This document shows, piece by piece, positions 33,733 through 43,620 of a DNA stretch of 64,000 nt. Positions within the stretch are counted from its first letter, which is position 1. Each line of letters opens with the position of its first letter. Position numbers and translations under genes: made by a program. The notes under the pieces were generated by a model that did not search any database, was not told the DNA's origin, and was given only the letters and a program-made list of their open reading frames with translations. Source of the stretch: Sphingobium sp. Ant17 (GTDB lineage: Bacteria > Pseudomonadota > Alphaproteobacteria > Sphingomonadales > Sphingomonadaceae). Location: positions 1,062 through 65,061 of the forward strand of contig NZ_JEMV01000010.1 in the NCBI RefSeq assembly GCF_000588875.1, in the 5' to 3' direction.

Positions 33733-36114
33733 TCAGAAGCTGTATTTCGCGCTGACGCCCCAGGTCCGTGGCTCCCCGGCATAGACCGAGCTGAGCGGGA
33801 AGGAGGACAGCAATACGCTGGACGCCGAGAAATATTCTTCCTTGAAGACATTCTTCACGAACACGCCCAGATCCAGGCCCGTGCCGCCAATGCCGCGCCA
33901 GTCGAGGCGGGCGTTGACCAGCTTGTAGCCGGGCAGCTTTTCGCCGTTCTGGCCACCGAAATCATCGGTCATGAACAGGTCCGAGTTGAAGGCGAGATCG
34001 CCGTCGGCCGGCTTGATCGGCAGGATCCAGCTCACGCTCGCCGTGCCGGAGAATTTGGGCGAGTAGGTGTTGATTTGCGCCTTGCCCAGCGTGACCGAGG
34101 CGGGCAGCCCGTTCGGTACGTTGACGCTTTCCACCTTCACGTCGGTATAGGCGGCGTTGAAGGACACGGTGAAGTTGCGGGTGGGGCTGATCGAGGCTTC
34201 CAGTTCCACGCCCCATATCCGCAGGTTGGCGACATTGGCCGCCAGCGATCCGTTGGTCGGCGAATCCGGCGTGCCATTGGGGATGATGGTCTGCGTGTTG
34301 AGGAATTGCAGCGCGTTTTTATACTTGCTGTAATAGGCCGCGATGTTCAATCGGCCGCGTGCCTCCCCCACATGATAGTCATATTTCGACCCCAGTTCGA
34401 CGTCGGTGATCCGCTCCTCGCCGGTCTTCTGGAAGGCGCGCAGGTCGGGGCAGACGCCGCCGGTTGCGACGCAGGACGGATCGACGCCGCCGGTGGTGAA
34501 GGGCGTTTCGAACAGCGGGGTGTTGATGTTCACGCCGCGATAGCCGCGCCGCGACGAAATGTAGAGCAGCCAGTCGGGCGTCGCCTTGTAATCCAGGCCG
34601 ATGGTCCAGCTCGGCTCCTCCCCCTTGTTGGAGACGGTGCCGACGCCATCGGCCAAGCCAAGCGCTGCCGTGGCCAGGCAGGTATCCTCATCGACGTAGC
34701 TGGTGCCGATCGTGCCGCCGCAGGCCGATACCTTGTCCCAGCTGTAACGCGCGCCGAGGTTCAGTTTCAGCTTATCCGTGATTTCATAACCGATCTGGCC
34801 ATAGACCGCGAAATTCTTGTTGCGGACATGCGCGCTAACCGCAGGCGCTGGCACTCCACCGACCGAGAAGGCCGTGAATTGCGATCCGGTGGGACCGGCG
34901 GACTTGTCGTTATTGTAGAAGACGCCGGTGATGAAGTTGAACGACCCGAAATCGCCCAGCAACTGGGTTTCGTTGGTCAGATACTGGCGATCCAGCACCG
35001 ACGCGGCGTGGAACAGGGTGAAGGGCACAGCAGCGGGGAGTGGCGCGGGCAGGCCGGTGGGGATCGACAGATTTTGCAGCGCGCCGGTGTTGATCAGCTG
35101 ATTGCTGAAATTCTTGCGGAAACCGAAGATGTTGCGCAGCGTCAGGTCGCCAAAGCTGAACGAGGTGTCGTTGGTGATCGACGTCATCTTGCGCGACGAA
35201 CGGCCGCCATTGATGCCGCCGTCGAACGAACCGCGCCGGTTGGCGCGCTGCGTTTCGAGCGCCTGCTGTGCCTGCGGGTCCAGCACGCCGAGGCCGAAGG
35301 CGGCGAGCGAGAAATTCTGGCGCAGCAGATAGAGGCCACCGGCCAGTTCGTCGCTCTTGAAATATTCGTAGATGGTGGTGCTTTTCAGACCCTCGACCGG
35401 CTCCAGCAGCAAGGACAGGCGAAAGGCATCCTGCTTTATATTGTCAAAGCCCGGCCCGCCGTCAAAGGCGATCGTGCGGGGATCCTGCCGCCGGACCTGG
35501 CCGGCCGCGCGGAACGCTACCTTGTCGGCAACGATGGGGACGTTGATCGCACCTTCCAGTTCGCGATAGTCGAAGCTGCCATATGTGCCCTCGACATAGC
35601 CTTCAAATTCATAGGAGGGGCGCTGGCTGCCGATGACCACGGCGCCGCCCAGCGTGTTGCGACCGAACAAGGTGCCCTGCGGCCCTTTGAGCACCTGGAT
35701 GCTGCCAATGTCGTAGGTCGGCACGTTCGAGCCGACGGCAGGCAGCGGGGTGTCGTTCAGGTAGATGACCACGCCTGGCGTGACTTCGCCCAACGGCAAC
35801 TGGCCGATGCCGCGCAGGGTGAGCGCGACATTGTCCTTGCCGCCTTCGGACGAGAAGGTGAAGCCCGGTGCGATCGTCTTGACGTCGCTGACCGTCTGGA
35901 CGGTGCTGCGCTCCAGCGAGGCGGCCGAGAAGGCGGAGATGGAGACGGACACGTCCTGCAACCGTTCTTCGCGACGGCGGGCGGTGACGACGATGTCGCC
36001 GCTGCTGGAACTTTCAGCCTGGGGCGCCACGCTGGTCGCGTCCTGCGCCCAGAGCGGGGTCGCCAAGGTCGCACCGGTCGACAGCAACGCCAGTTTCAAA
36101 ATGCCGAATTTCAT
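33733..36114 (-). CDS. TonB-dependent outer-membrane receptor
   Basis: 793 residues: signal peptide MKFGILKLALLSTGATLATP ending near LWAQ, TonB-box region DIVVTARRREERLQDVS, plug motif KGPQGTLFGRNTLGGAVVIG, and a C-terminal barrel closing with TWGVSAKYSF. It is the second receptor of the window; only the plug and signature motifs resemble the one at 6138. It should import the growth substrate or a related compound. It is followed by fbiC on the same strand. A candidate regulon operator lies 94 bases before its start. Confidence 0.94.
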   Translation of the reverse strand: MKFGILKLALLSTGATLATPLWAQDATSVAPQAESSSSGDIVVTARRREERLQDVSVSISAFSAASLERSTVQTVSDVKTIAPGFTFSSEGGKDNVALTLRGIGQLPLGEVTPGVVIYLNDTPLPAVGSNVPTYDIGSIQVLKGPQGTLFGRNTLGGAVVIGSQRPSYEFEGYVEGTYGSFDYRELEGAINVPIVADKVAFRAAGQVRRQDPRTIAFDGGPGFDNIKQDAFRLSLLLEPVEGLKSTTIYEYFKSDELAGGLYLLRQNFSLAAFGLGVLDPQAQQALETQRANRRGSFDGGINGGRSSRKMTSITNDTSFSFGDLTLRNIFGFRKNFSNQLINTGALQNLSIPTGLPAPLPAAVPFTLFHAASVLDRQYLTNETQLLGDFGSFNFITGVFYNNDKSAGPTGSQFTAFSVGGVPAPAVSAHVRNKNFAVYGQIGYEITDKLKLNLGARYSWDKVSACGGTIGTSYVDEDTCLATAALGLADGVGTVSNKGEEPSWTIGLDYKATPDWLLYISSRRGYRGVNINTPLFETPFTTGGVDPSCVATGGVCPDLRAFQKTGEERITDVELGSKYDYHVGEARGRLNIAAYYSKYKNALQFLNTQTIIPNGTPDSPTNGSLAANVANLRIWGVELEASISPTRNFTVSFNAAYTDVKVESVNVPNGLPASVTLGKAQINTYSPKFSGTASVSWILPIKPADGDLAFNSDLFMTDDFGGQNGEKLPGYKLVNARLDWRGIGGTGLDLGVFVKNVFKEEYFSASSVLLSSFPLSSVYAGEPRTWGVSAKYSF

Positions 36115-36208
36115 TCTCTCTCTCCCTTGGCCGATCTGGATCGCCTATTCTTTTCGCAGGCATCGTCCTTACCGGCGCATAGAGGCGGTCATAGCCGCCA
36201 TTCTCCAC

Positions 36209-36223
36209 CTACCTTCCGGCAGG
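36209..36223 (-). promoter_or_regulatory. Candidate regulon operator CCTGCCGGAAGGTAG
   Basis: In the 177-base gap upstream of the TonB receptor gene, 94 bases from its start. Read on the plus strand, CCTACCTTCCGGCAG matches the copy before the ferredoxin gene in 13 of 15 bases. Confidence 0.45.
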
Positions 36224-36291
36224 AATCGTTGCACAGATGGAAACTAATCTGTCTATCGTGGTAATTATGCCGCAGGCTTTTGGCGTGGCGA

Positions 36292-37386
36292 TCAGGACCA
36301 TTGGCGGATGATGTCCGCCACGTCCGCGCTGGCGGCTTCGGTGATGGCGCCTTCCGTGAGATCCAGCCTGGGCGCGGGCGCGGGGTGGGCGATGCCGTCC
36401 CGCTGGACAAAGGTTCCGCGCGCCTGATTATGCGGATGCCCCGGCGCTTCGGCCATCGCCAGAACCGGGGTGACGCACGCATCGGTATGCGCGAAATGAT
36501 CGGCCCATGCGTCGCGCGTCCTGGTCGCGAAGGCGGCGGTAAAATCGGCCTGCATCATGGGCCAGGCCGCGCGGTCGTTCTGGTCGTAGCGACGATCAGA
36601 CAGGCCCAGCCCATCGACCATCTGGGCAAAGAATTTGGGTTCCAGGCAGCCGACCGCGACGTGGCGACCATCCGCGCACATATAGCAGCGATAGAAAGGC
36701 GCGGCCCCGTCCAGCAGGTTGGAGGCGGGCGCATCGGTCCATAGCCCCTTGGGCTGCCAGGCGTAGAAAAGGCTCATCAGCGACGCGACGCCGTCGGTGA
36801 TGCAGGCGTCGACAACCTGCCCCCGTCCCGTTCGTTGCGCCGACAACAGGGCGCTCAATAGGCCGAAGATCAGGAACATGGCGCCGCCGCCATAATCGCC
36901 CACCAGATTGAGCGGCACTGAGGGGGGCTGCCCCGGTTCGCCCATCGCGTGCAGCGCGCCGGTGATCGAGAGATAGTTGATGTCATGCCCGGCGCGCATC
37001 GCCAGCGGACCGGATTGGCCCCACCCGGTCATGCGGCCGAACACCAGGCGCGGATTGCGCGCCAGACAGATGTCCGGGCCGATGCCCAGCCGCTCCATCA
37101 CACCAGGGCGATAGCCCTCTATCAGGCCGTCCGCCCGATCAATCAGGTCGAGCAGCTGGGCGCGGTCATCATCGCGCTTGAGGTCGAGATGGATCACCGT
37201 CCGGCTGCGGTGGAGAATGTCGCCGCCGACATCGTCCCAGTCGCCCGCGCCCGCCGATGGTGGTCGCGCGACGCGGATGATCTCCGCCCCCATATCCGCC
37301 AACAGCATCGCCGCCAGCGGCACCGGGCCGATAGCGTCGATCTCGACGATGCGGATACCGGCCAGCGGCCCCGATAGCTTGGTCAT
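36292..37386 (-). CDS. Alpha-methylacyl-CoA racemase (CoA-transferase family III)
   Basis: 364 residues. Family III features are GIRIVEIDAIGPVPLAAMLLADMGAEII-type residues at the N-terminus. The racemase subgroup is indicated by GHDINYLSITGALHAMG (catalytic His), LVGDYGGGAMFLIFG (catalytic Asp) and GCLEPKFFAQM (Glu), positions known from mycobacterial MCR. It would invert the (R)/(S)-2-methylacyl-CoA centre so that an acyl-CoA dehydrogenase can act. This implies a methyl-branched, isoprenoid-like chain in the pathway. The start overlaps the BKACE stop by one base. Confidence 0.88.
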   Translation of the reverse strand: MTKLSGPLAGIRIVEIDAIGPVPLAAMLLADMGAEIIRVARPPSAGAGDWDDVGGDILHRSRTVIHLDLKRDDDRAQLLDLIDRADGLIEGYRPGVMERLGIGPDICLARNPRLVFGRMTGWGQSGPLAMRAGHDINYLSITGALHAMGEPGQPPSVPLNLVGDYGGGAMFLIFGLLSALLSAQRTGRGQVVDACITDGVASLMSLFYAWQPKGLWTDAPASNLLDGAAPFYRCYMCADGRHVAVGCLEPKFFAQMVDGLGLSDRRYDQNDRAAWPMMQADFTAAFATRTRDAWADHFAHTDACVTPVLAMAEAPGHPHNQARGTFVQRDGIAHPAPAPRLDLTEGAITEAASADVADIIRQWS

Positions 37387-38315
37387 CAGATGTTGGTCCG
37401 GTCCGCGCCCTTGAGGTCCAGAATAGCGCGAGCCTCATCCGGCGTAGCCACTTCCAGCCCCATACCCTCGATGATCTGGCGCGCGGTCGCGACCTGTTCG
37501 GCGTTGGTCTGCGCCAGGCGGCCGGGGCCGCCCCAGAGCGAATCCTCCAGCCCCACCCGCACATTGCCGCCCATCGACGCGGCCATGGCGACGATACTCA
37601 TCTGACGCGCGCCTGCGCCTAGCACCGACCATTGATATTGATCGCCGAACAGTCGGTCGGCGGTGCGTTTCATATGCATGATGTCGTCGGGATGGCTGCC
37701 GATGCCGCCCAATATGCCAAAGCAGGTCTGGATGAACAAAGGCACCTTCACCAGCCCGCGATCGAGGAAATATTTTAGGTTATATAGGTGGCTGGTGTCG
37801 TAACATTCAAATTCGAAGCGGGTGCCGAGCGGCGACAGGGTGGCCAGCAGATATTCGATATCCGCATAGGTGTTCTTGAACACCAGGTCGCGCGATGCCT
37901 CCAGCGCGGCCGGTTCCCAGGCATGTTTGAAGTCCTTAAACCGGTCCAGCATCGGGAACAGGCCAAAGCCCATCGTCCCCATGTTCAGGCTGGCGACTTC
38001 GGGTGCGAAGGTCTGGGCCGGGCGCATCCGTTCCTGCACGGTCATGGAGGGATGACCGCCGGTGGTCAGGTTCAGCACCGCGTCGCTGCGCTGCCTGATG
38101 ACCTTCAGGAAGGGCATGAACAGATCGGGATTCTGGTCGGGTCGCCCGTCGACGGGATTGCGGGCGTGCAGGTGGATGATCGCCGCGCCCGCTTCCGCCG
38201 CGCCGATCGCCGACTCTGCGATCTCCTCTGCCGTGATCGGCAGATAGGGCGACATGGACGGGGTATGGATGGCGCCGGTGATGGCGCAGCTGATGATCAC
38301 TTTACGTTTGGCCAT
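37386..38315 (-). CDS. BKACE-family beta-keto acid cleavage enzyme
   Basis: 309 residues of the DUF849/BKACE family. The N-terminus KVIISCAITGAIHTPSMSPYLPI and the zinc-binding AAIIHLHARNP (His-x-His) are diagnostic, as are NLTTGG and the late GLEDSLW motif. Members condense a beta-keto acid with acetyl-CoA, releasing acetoacetate and a new CoA thioester. The ATG at 38315 follows aaagga. The pairing with a methylacyl-CoA racemase suggests processing of a keto acid formed by ring or chain cleavage. A candidate operator lies 52 bases upstream. Confidence 0.91.
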   Translation of the reverse strand: MAKRKVIISCAITGAIHTPSMSPYLPITAEEIAESAIGAAEAGAAIIHLHARNPVDGRPDQNPDLFMPFLKVIRQRSDAVLNLTTGGHPSMTVQERMRPAQTFAPEVASLNMGTMGFGLFPMLDRFKDFKHAWEPAALEASRDLVFKNTYADIEYLLATLSPLGTRFEFECYDTSHLYNLKYFLDRGLVKVPLFIQTCFGILGGIGSHPDDIMHMKRTADRLFGDQYQWSVLGAGARQMSIVAMAASMGGNVRVGLEDSLWGGPGRLAQTNAEQVATARQIIEGMGLEVATPDEARAILDLKGADRTNI

Positions 38316-38367
38316 GATGGTTCCTTTCGCCCGGCTGGGCGATGGCAGGCGCGTGAGGACGCGCAAT

Positions 38368-38382
38368 CTATCCTTGGGTAGG
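38368..38382 (-). promoter_or_regulatory. Candidate regulon operator CCTACCCAAGGATAG
   Basis: Close to the consensus, 52 bases before the BKACE start and 14 bases past the end of the LuxR-type regulator gene. It differs by 2 of 15 bases from the copies at 9620 and 63173. Confidence 0.55.
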
Positions 38383-38396
38383 CGGAAGCGGGAGCG

Positions 38397-41077
38397 TCAG
38401 GGCAGTATGCCAAGCTGGCGCGCGCGCAACACCGCCTGCGGCCGCCGCCGAACGCCCAGCTTGTCGTAGATCTGCTGCATATACCATTTGACCGTGCCTT
38501 CGGTCAGGCCAAGCCGGTCGCCGATTTCGCGGTTGCGCAGGCCCCCGCTCACCATCATCAAGATATCGACTTCCCGGTTGGCAAGGCGACCAGTCAGGCC
38601 GAAATCATCGTCATCCTCCTCGTCGCTTTCGATCTGCGGGCCGCTGCGCATCAGCGACACCAGCCGCACGGCGAAGCGGTCGGCCGGGGTTTCCAGTTCC
38701 GGCCCCTGTGCATAGGCTTCGGTCAGCAGCGAGGCGATGACTTCGCCTTCATCGACGAAGGTGCGGACCCAGCCCGCCGGTTCGGCCATTTCGACCGCGG
38801 TCCGCACGGCGCGACGAGCTTCGGACCGATTGCCCTGTAACACGGCGATTTCCGCCAGCAACAGTTCGAACGTCACGGCTGAGCGGACGGCCCCGGCGCG
38901 ACGGACGAATTCCAGCCAGCGATGCGCAACCTTGCGCGCGCGGCTGAGCCGATGGCGCTGCATCTCGATCCGTAGCCAAGCGATGGCGATGCTTTCGTTG
39001 CGGCGCGTGGGATGCAGCGTGGGGATCGGTTCGCCGTCCAGTTGCGAATCGCCCGCGGCAAAATGCCGTTCGGCTTCCTCGATCTGGCCGGCCTTGATGA
39101 GCAGGCGGACCTCTTCCGCCACGATGAAGGCGCGCATCCGGTCCAGCCCACATTCGATCGCGACCAGATGCGCGTCGTTGAGCGTCGACAGCGCGCCCGG
39201 CAGATCGCCGCGCGCGGCGCGCAGCCGGGCGTTGACGATGTAGCCCGACGCCATCTGGTCCGCGAATCCCCATTGCCGCACCACGGCAGGTGGCGTTCGA
39301 CCAGCGCCGCCGCGCCATCCAGATCGCCCGCGTCATAAAGGAGTTCCGCCAGTGGCAAGGCGGGCAGCGCCGCAAGGCCCGACCCCTCGCCATGAATGTC
39401 GCGGGCCAGGGTAAGGGCCTCGTCCAGGAAACGATGCGCCAGCTGCGTCTTGCCCTGCGCCATCAGCGTCGGCGCGACCGAGGCCTTGAGCGCGATCGAC
39501 GCGAAGTCCGATCCGGGGCGAGACAAAGCGCGCCGGGTTTCCGCCTCAAGCTTGAGCATGTCCTGGAAATGATAGAGTTCGCGCCGCGCCGACATCAATT
39601 GCGCGAGCAGGGTGCAGCTGAGATAGGCGTGGCTTTCGGCCATTTCCGCAAGCAGGGGTTCGGCTTCCGCCTCCACCTCCACCATATCGTCGCGCGCCGC
39701 CGCCAGCATGACGAGGCGATGGCGGATCATCAGATCCAGTTGTTCATTATCATGCGCCGACACGTCGTCGCTCTGGTTGCGCGCTTCGTGGATCGACCGC
39801 GCGGTGGCGATCAGCCTGTCGGCGGCGGCGAACGACAATTGCCGTATCCGCCGCCAAGCCAAAGCCAGCAGCAGATAGGGGTGTTGTGCCAATACGGCCC
39901 AGGGGAGTTCCGCGCCCAACTCGTCGATCCGATACAGATAACCCGAATAGGTGAGTTGTTCGGCCAGCCGATCCAACTGTCCGGCCAGGAAAGCCTGATC
40001 CCCGCTCAGTCGGGCATGTTCGACCGCCTTGAGGATGTCGCCCGTCGCGGCGAAATGATCGCTCGCGCGGCAATGCATCATGGCGGCGCGCGCGGGGGCC
40101 CGGTCCATCAGGCGGCCCAGCACCATGTCGCGGAACAGGCGGTGATAGGCGTAGCGGCCATGTTCCTGATCGATCGGATTGAGGAACAGCCCTTCGCGAA
40201 AGACGCGATCCAGCATGGCGCGCGCATCGTCATTGCCCGTCACCGCCGCACAGGCGGAAGGGGTGAGTTCATCCAGAATTGATGTGTCGACCAGGAAACG
40301 GCGCACGTCGTCGGGCTGCTGGCCAAGCACCTCTTCATGGAAATATTCAGCAAATTCCGGACGCAGGCCGGTCAGCCGCATCTGGCCCGCCCCCTGCGCG
40401 CCGCGCCGGTAGAGATCGCAAGCGATGACGACGCCCGATACCCAGCCCTGGGTATCGCGCACGATATCCTGCAAATTTTGCGCATCGATCGGCGCGCCCA
40501 CGCTCATCGTTACCAGTTGCGTGGCTTCAGCCAGCGTCAGAGAGAGGTCGGCATTACCCACCTCGACCAGGAAACCGAGCGCCCGCATCCGCGCCAGCGG
40601 CAGTCCTACCGAGCCGCGCGCCGCCACGATCATGGTCAGGCCGTCGCGCGCGCTGGACGACAGCTGGGCGATGAAGGCCAGGGTCGCTTCGTCCAGCAGT
40701 TGCGCGTCGTCGATGACGATGACCGGCTTGGGTTCGACCACCGTCGACAGCGCCTCGAGCCACACGGCATCACCCGCGTCGGCGTCGAGATCGGCCCAAT
40801 CCAGCCGGGCCGCGACGCCGGCAGCCTTGAGCGCGAGCAGGAAGGACGCCTTGTTGCCGATGCCCGCGCGCGCCGCCAGCCACAGCAGCGGTCGCCCCTC
40901 CGCCCGCAGACGTTCGGCCCAGAACAGCATGGCCGTGGTCTTGCCGCTGCCTGCCGGCGCGGACACCACCGTCATGCGGGATAGGGCAACCTTTGGGATC
41001 AGCGCCAGCAGCGCCGGACGCTCGATCAGCGTCGGAGTGATGCGGGGCGGCAGGACGATTGTCGGGACAACGGCCAT
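38397..41077 (-). CDS. Large ATP-binding LuxR-family (MalT-like) regulator, with a 1-base deletion
   Basis: About 893 residues after repair. An N-terminal STAND-type ATPase has Walker A VSAPAGSGKTTAM and Walker B PVIVIDDAQLLDE. A long helical-repeat sensor region follows, and a C-terminal LuxR helix-turn-helix reads LANREVDILMMVSGGLRNRE and GLTEGTVKWYMQQIYDKLGV. Such LAL regulators are ATP- and inducer-dependent activators. The frame breaks near 39285 (VERHLP then MVRQWGFADQ); one base is missing. A palindromic 15-mer in its own promoter gap recurs before many other genes here, so it is the best candidate for a regional master activator (inference). Confidence 0.9.
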
Positions 41078-41168
41078 TCAGTCTCTCCTGTTCGTGCTGC
41101 GTGGCACGATTCGTTTTATTGTTGCAAATATATTCTGACCGTTGAAATCTGAAATGCAATCCCCTTTT

Positions 41169-41184
41169 CCTATCCACAGATAGG
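41169..41184. promoter_or_regulatory. Candidate regulon operator CCTATCCACAGATAGG
   Basis: The most symmetrical copy (CCTATC/GATAGG arms), in the 223-base divergent gap between the LuxR-type gene (start 41077) and the MDR oxidoreductase gene (start 41301). It fits autoregulation of the LuxR-type protein. Confidence 0.55.
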
Positions 41185-41300
41185 TCATGAGCGCGCCAGA
41201 ACATTGTCCTGATGGCATGACAGGCTGCGTCGCGGGCGCGCCATCCAGAAAAAGGCAGGCGATCCCAACGGCCGCGCCGACGCATCAGGAAAGGTTCACC

Positions 41301-42302
41301 ATGAAGGCCCTGTATCTCGAAAAGATCGACGGACCCGATTCCGTTATCATGGCGGATGTCGAAACGCCCGTGCCCGGCCCCGGCGAAGTCCGGGTCGCTA
41401 TCAAAGCCGCGTCGATCAATCACCGCGAACTGTTCATCACCCATGGCCAATATCCCGGCATGACCGTGCCCACGACGCTGGGTTGCGACGGCGCGGGCGT
41501 GGTGGACATGATCGGCGAGGGCGTGAGCGGGGCCAGCGAAGGCGACGAGGTCGTCCTCTACCCCGCCCGCAACTGGGGGCCGAACCGTCATGCCCCCGCC
41601 GCCGATTTCGGCCTGCTGGGGATGCCCTTTGCCGGGACGATCGCCGAATATATCTGCGTGCCGGTCGAAAATCTGGCGCCCAAGCCTGCCTTCATGAGCT
41701 TCGAGGAAGCCGGCGCGATGCCGCTGACGGCGCTGACATCCTGGCGAGCGCTGATGTTCAAGGGGCGGTTGCAGGCGGGCGAGACGCTGCTGATCAGCGG
41801 CGTGGGCGGCGGTGTTGCCACCTTCGGCCTGGCCTTTGCCGTCGCCAAAGGCGCCGATGTCTATGTCACCGGCGAGAACCAGGAGGTGATCGACCGCGCG
41901 ATCGCCATGGGGGCCAAGGGCGGCCTGCTCTACACCGACCCCGACTGGCGCAAGCAGGTCGGCAAGCTGACCGGCGGCGTCGACGTCGTGTTGGACGGCG
42001 CGCCCGCGCCCAGCTTCGCCAATTATGTCCGCGCGATCAATCCGGGCGCGCGCATCGTCATCTACGGGTCGACCGCGGGCAACGAGATCAAGTTCAACGC
42101 GACCGACATCTTCCTGAAAAGCGCCAGCATCGTCGGCAGCCAAGTGGGCGATCCGCAGGATTTCCAAGAGATGCTGGCATTTGCGAGTGATCATCAAATC
42201 AGGCCGGTGATCGAAGCCACCTACCCGCTGGCGCAGGCGAAGGAAGCGCTGCTGCATCTGCGCGACAGTCACAAATTCGGCAAAGTCGTGGTGACGATGT
42301 GA
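41301..42302 (+). CDS. Zinc-independent MDR-family NAD(P)H oxidoreductase (quinone/enoyl reductase-like)
   Basis: 333 residues of the medium-chain dehydrogenase/reductase superfamily. The N-terminal GroES-like fold has PGPGEVRVAIKAASINHREL; the Rossmann motif is LLISGVGGGVATFGLAFAVA. The cysteines for structural zinc are absent, pointing to the quinone oxidoreductase or enoyl-CoA reductase subgroup. It should reduce an activated C=C bond with NAD(P)H. Its stop overlaps the start of the next SDR gene. It is divergent from the LuxR-type gene with a shared candidate operator. Confidence 0.9.
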   Translation: MKALYLEKIDGPDSVIMADVETPVPGPGEVRVAIKAASINHRELFITHGQYPGMTVPTTLGCDGAGVVDMIGEGVSGASEGDEVVLYPARNWGPNRHAPAADFGLLGMPFAGTIAEYICVPVENLAPKPAFMSFEEAGAMPLTALTSWRALMFKGRLQAGETLLISGVGGGVATFGLAFAVAKGADVYVTGENQEVIDRAIAMGAKGGLLYTDPDWRKQVGKLTGGVDVVLDGAPAPSFANYVRAINPGARIVIYGSTAGNEIKFNATDIFLKSASIVGSQVGDPQDFQEMLAFASDHQIRPVIEATYPLAQAKEALLHLRDSHKFGKVVVTM

Positions 42303-43075
42303 GCTACCTGTTCAGCCTAGCGGGCAAGAAGGCGATCGTCACCGGCGGCGCGCAGGGGCTGGGCCGGATGATCGCCGAAGGGCTGTTGCGCGCGGGCGCG
42401 ACGGTGGCGATCACGTCGCGCAAGGCCGATATCTGCGAGGCTGCGGCGAGCGAGATGGGGGCATTGGGTACTTGCATCCCCCTGCCCGCCGATCTTTCGA
42501 CGCCGGAGGCCGCAGTCGATCTGGTCGCGCGCTACCGCGATGCCGTGGGGGCGTGCCATATCCTGGTCAATAATGCGGGCAAGACCTGGGGCGGAGAGAT
42601 AGACAGTTTCCCCGACAAGGCGTGGCCCGGCGTGATGGCGGTGAATGTCCAGACTCCCTTCACCATGGTGCGCGAATTGCTGCCCGAACTGGGCGCGGCA
42701 GGAACCGACGACGATCCGGCGCGGATCATCAATATCGGCTCGGTCGCGGGCATGAAGACCGAGCGGCTGAGCGCATATAGCTATGCCGCCAGCAAGGCGG
42801 CGGTCCATATGATGACGCGCGACCTGGCGGGCGATCTGGCCGCGCGCAACATCACGGTGAATGCGGTCATCCCCGGCTTCTTCCCGACCAAGATGACCGC
42901 GCACATGCGCGACGAAGACAGTGTCGATGCGGGGCTGCTGGCTCATATTCCGCTGGGTCGCCTGGGCAAGCCGGACGACATCGCCGGGATTGTCGTATTT
43001 CTATGTTCGCGGGCGGGCGCTTATGTGACGGGCGCGCAAATTCCGGTCGATGGCGGCGTGGTCGGTTGCGGCTGA
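42299..43075 (+). CDS. Short-chain dehydrogenase/reductase
   Basis: 258 residues: TGGAQGLGRMIAEGLL, NNAGKTWGG, Ser in NIGSVAGMK, YAASK, and TGAQIPVDGG. It starts with a GTG inside the MDR stop (4-base overlap). It resembles the SDR at 55977 in length and in the GSVGALK/GSVAGMK region and may be a distant paralogue. It likely acts as a 3-hydroxyacyl-CoA or ring alcohol dehydrogenase in the same pathway as the MDR enzyme and the SnoaL-like protein downstream. Confidence 0.91.
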   Translation: MSYLFSLAGKKAIVTGGAQGLGRMIAEGLLRAGATVAITSRKADICEAAASEMGALGTCIPLPADLSTPEAAVDLVARYRDAVGACHILVNNAGKTWGGEIDSFPDKAWPGVMAVNVQTPFTMVRELLPELGAAGTDDDPARIINIGSVAGMKTERLSAYSYAASKAAVHMMTRDLAGDLAARNITVNAVIPGFFPTKMTAHMRDEDSVDAGLLAHIPLGRLGKPDDIAGIVVFLCSRAGAYVTGAQIPVDGGVVGCG

Positions 43076-43079
43076 TATC

Positions 43080-43586
43080 ATGACCCACAGTCTCCACATT
43101 CTGGCCGACCGGATCGCGATAGAGGCATGCCTGTATCGCTACGCCCATCTGATCGATGCAATGCAGTATCACCGGATTGCGGACGAGGTGTTCACGCCCG
43201 ACGGCATCATCGATTTTGGCGGGGCGAAGGCGGTGGGACGGGACGCCATCCATGCGCAATGCATGACCTATCAGGGGGCGCTACTGGGCTGCTGCCACAA
43301 TGTCACCAATGTCGTGATCGAGGTGGATGGCGACGAAGCGCGGGCGGCCAGCCGCATCCTGGCCTGGCATTGGTTCGCGATTCCCGATGCCGATCCGCTG
43401 CGTGCCACCGATCTGCTGGCGGTGGGCGGATATGAGGACCGGCTGCGGCGCACGCCTGACGGGTGGCGCATCCATGAACGGCGTGGTTTGAATTTCGGTA
43501 CGGGTGTCGGTGCCGGGCAAGTGCCCGAACCTATGCGGCCGATCTTTGCGGGGATGCAGGGGCGCGCGCCGACCTGGCCCGCTTGA
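43080..43586 (+). CDS. SnoaL-like (NTF2-fold) protein
   Basis: 168 residues: IAIEACLYRYAHLIDAMQYH, VFTPDGIIDFGGAKAVGR, and a C-terminal YEDRLRRTPDGWRIHERR, the standard outline of SnoaL_4-type NTF2 proteins. The start at 43080 is five bases after the SDR stop. It is the last gene of the three-gene unit 41301-43586. The function is not assignable; a dehydratase, isomerase or accessory role is plausible. Confidence 0.83.
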   Translation: MTHSLHILADRIAIEACLYRYAHLIDAMQYHRIADEVFTPDGIIDFGGAKAVGRDAIHAQCMTYQGALLGCCHNVTNVVIEVDGDEARAASRILAWHWFAIPDADPLRATDLLAVGGYEDRLRRTPDGWRIHERRGLNFGTGVGAGQVPEPMRPIFAGMQGRAPTWPA

Positions 43587-43592
43587 CTGGCA

Positions 43593-43620
43593 GGCGAGGC
43601 CGCGGCCCCGCCGCCTCGCC
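43593..43620. terminator. Hairpin between convergent genes
   Basis: GGCGAGGC and GCCTCGCC form an 8-bp stem around a GC-rich 12-base loop between the SnoaL-like and SDR genes, which converge here. There is no T-tract, so termination strength is uncertain. Confidence 0.45.

Noticed and set aside
33706-36264. Open frame of 852 codons opposite the TonB receptor gene
   Set aside because: The minus-strand receptor has signal peptide, plug and barrel motifs; the plus frame is a low-complexity shadow.
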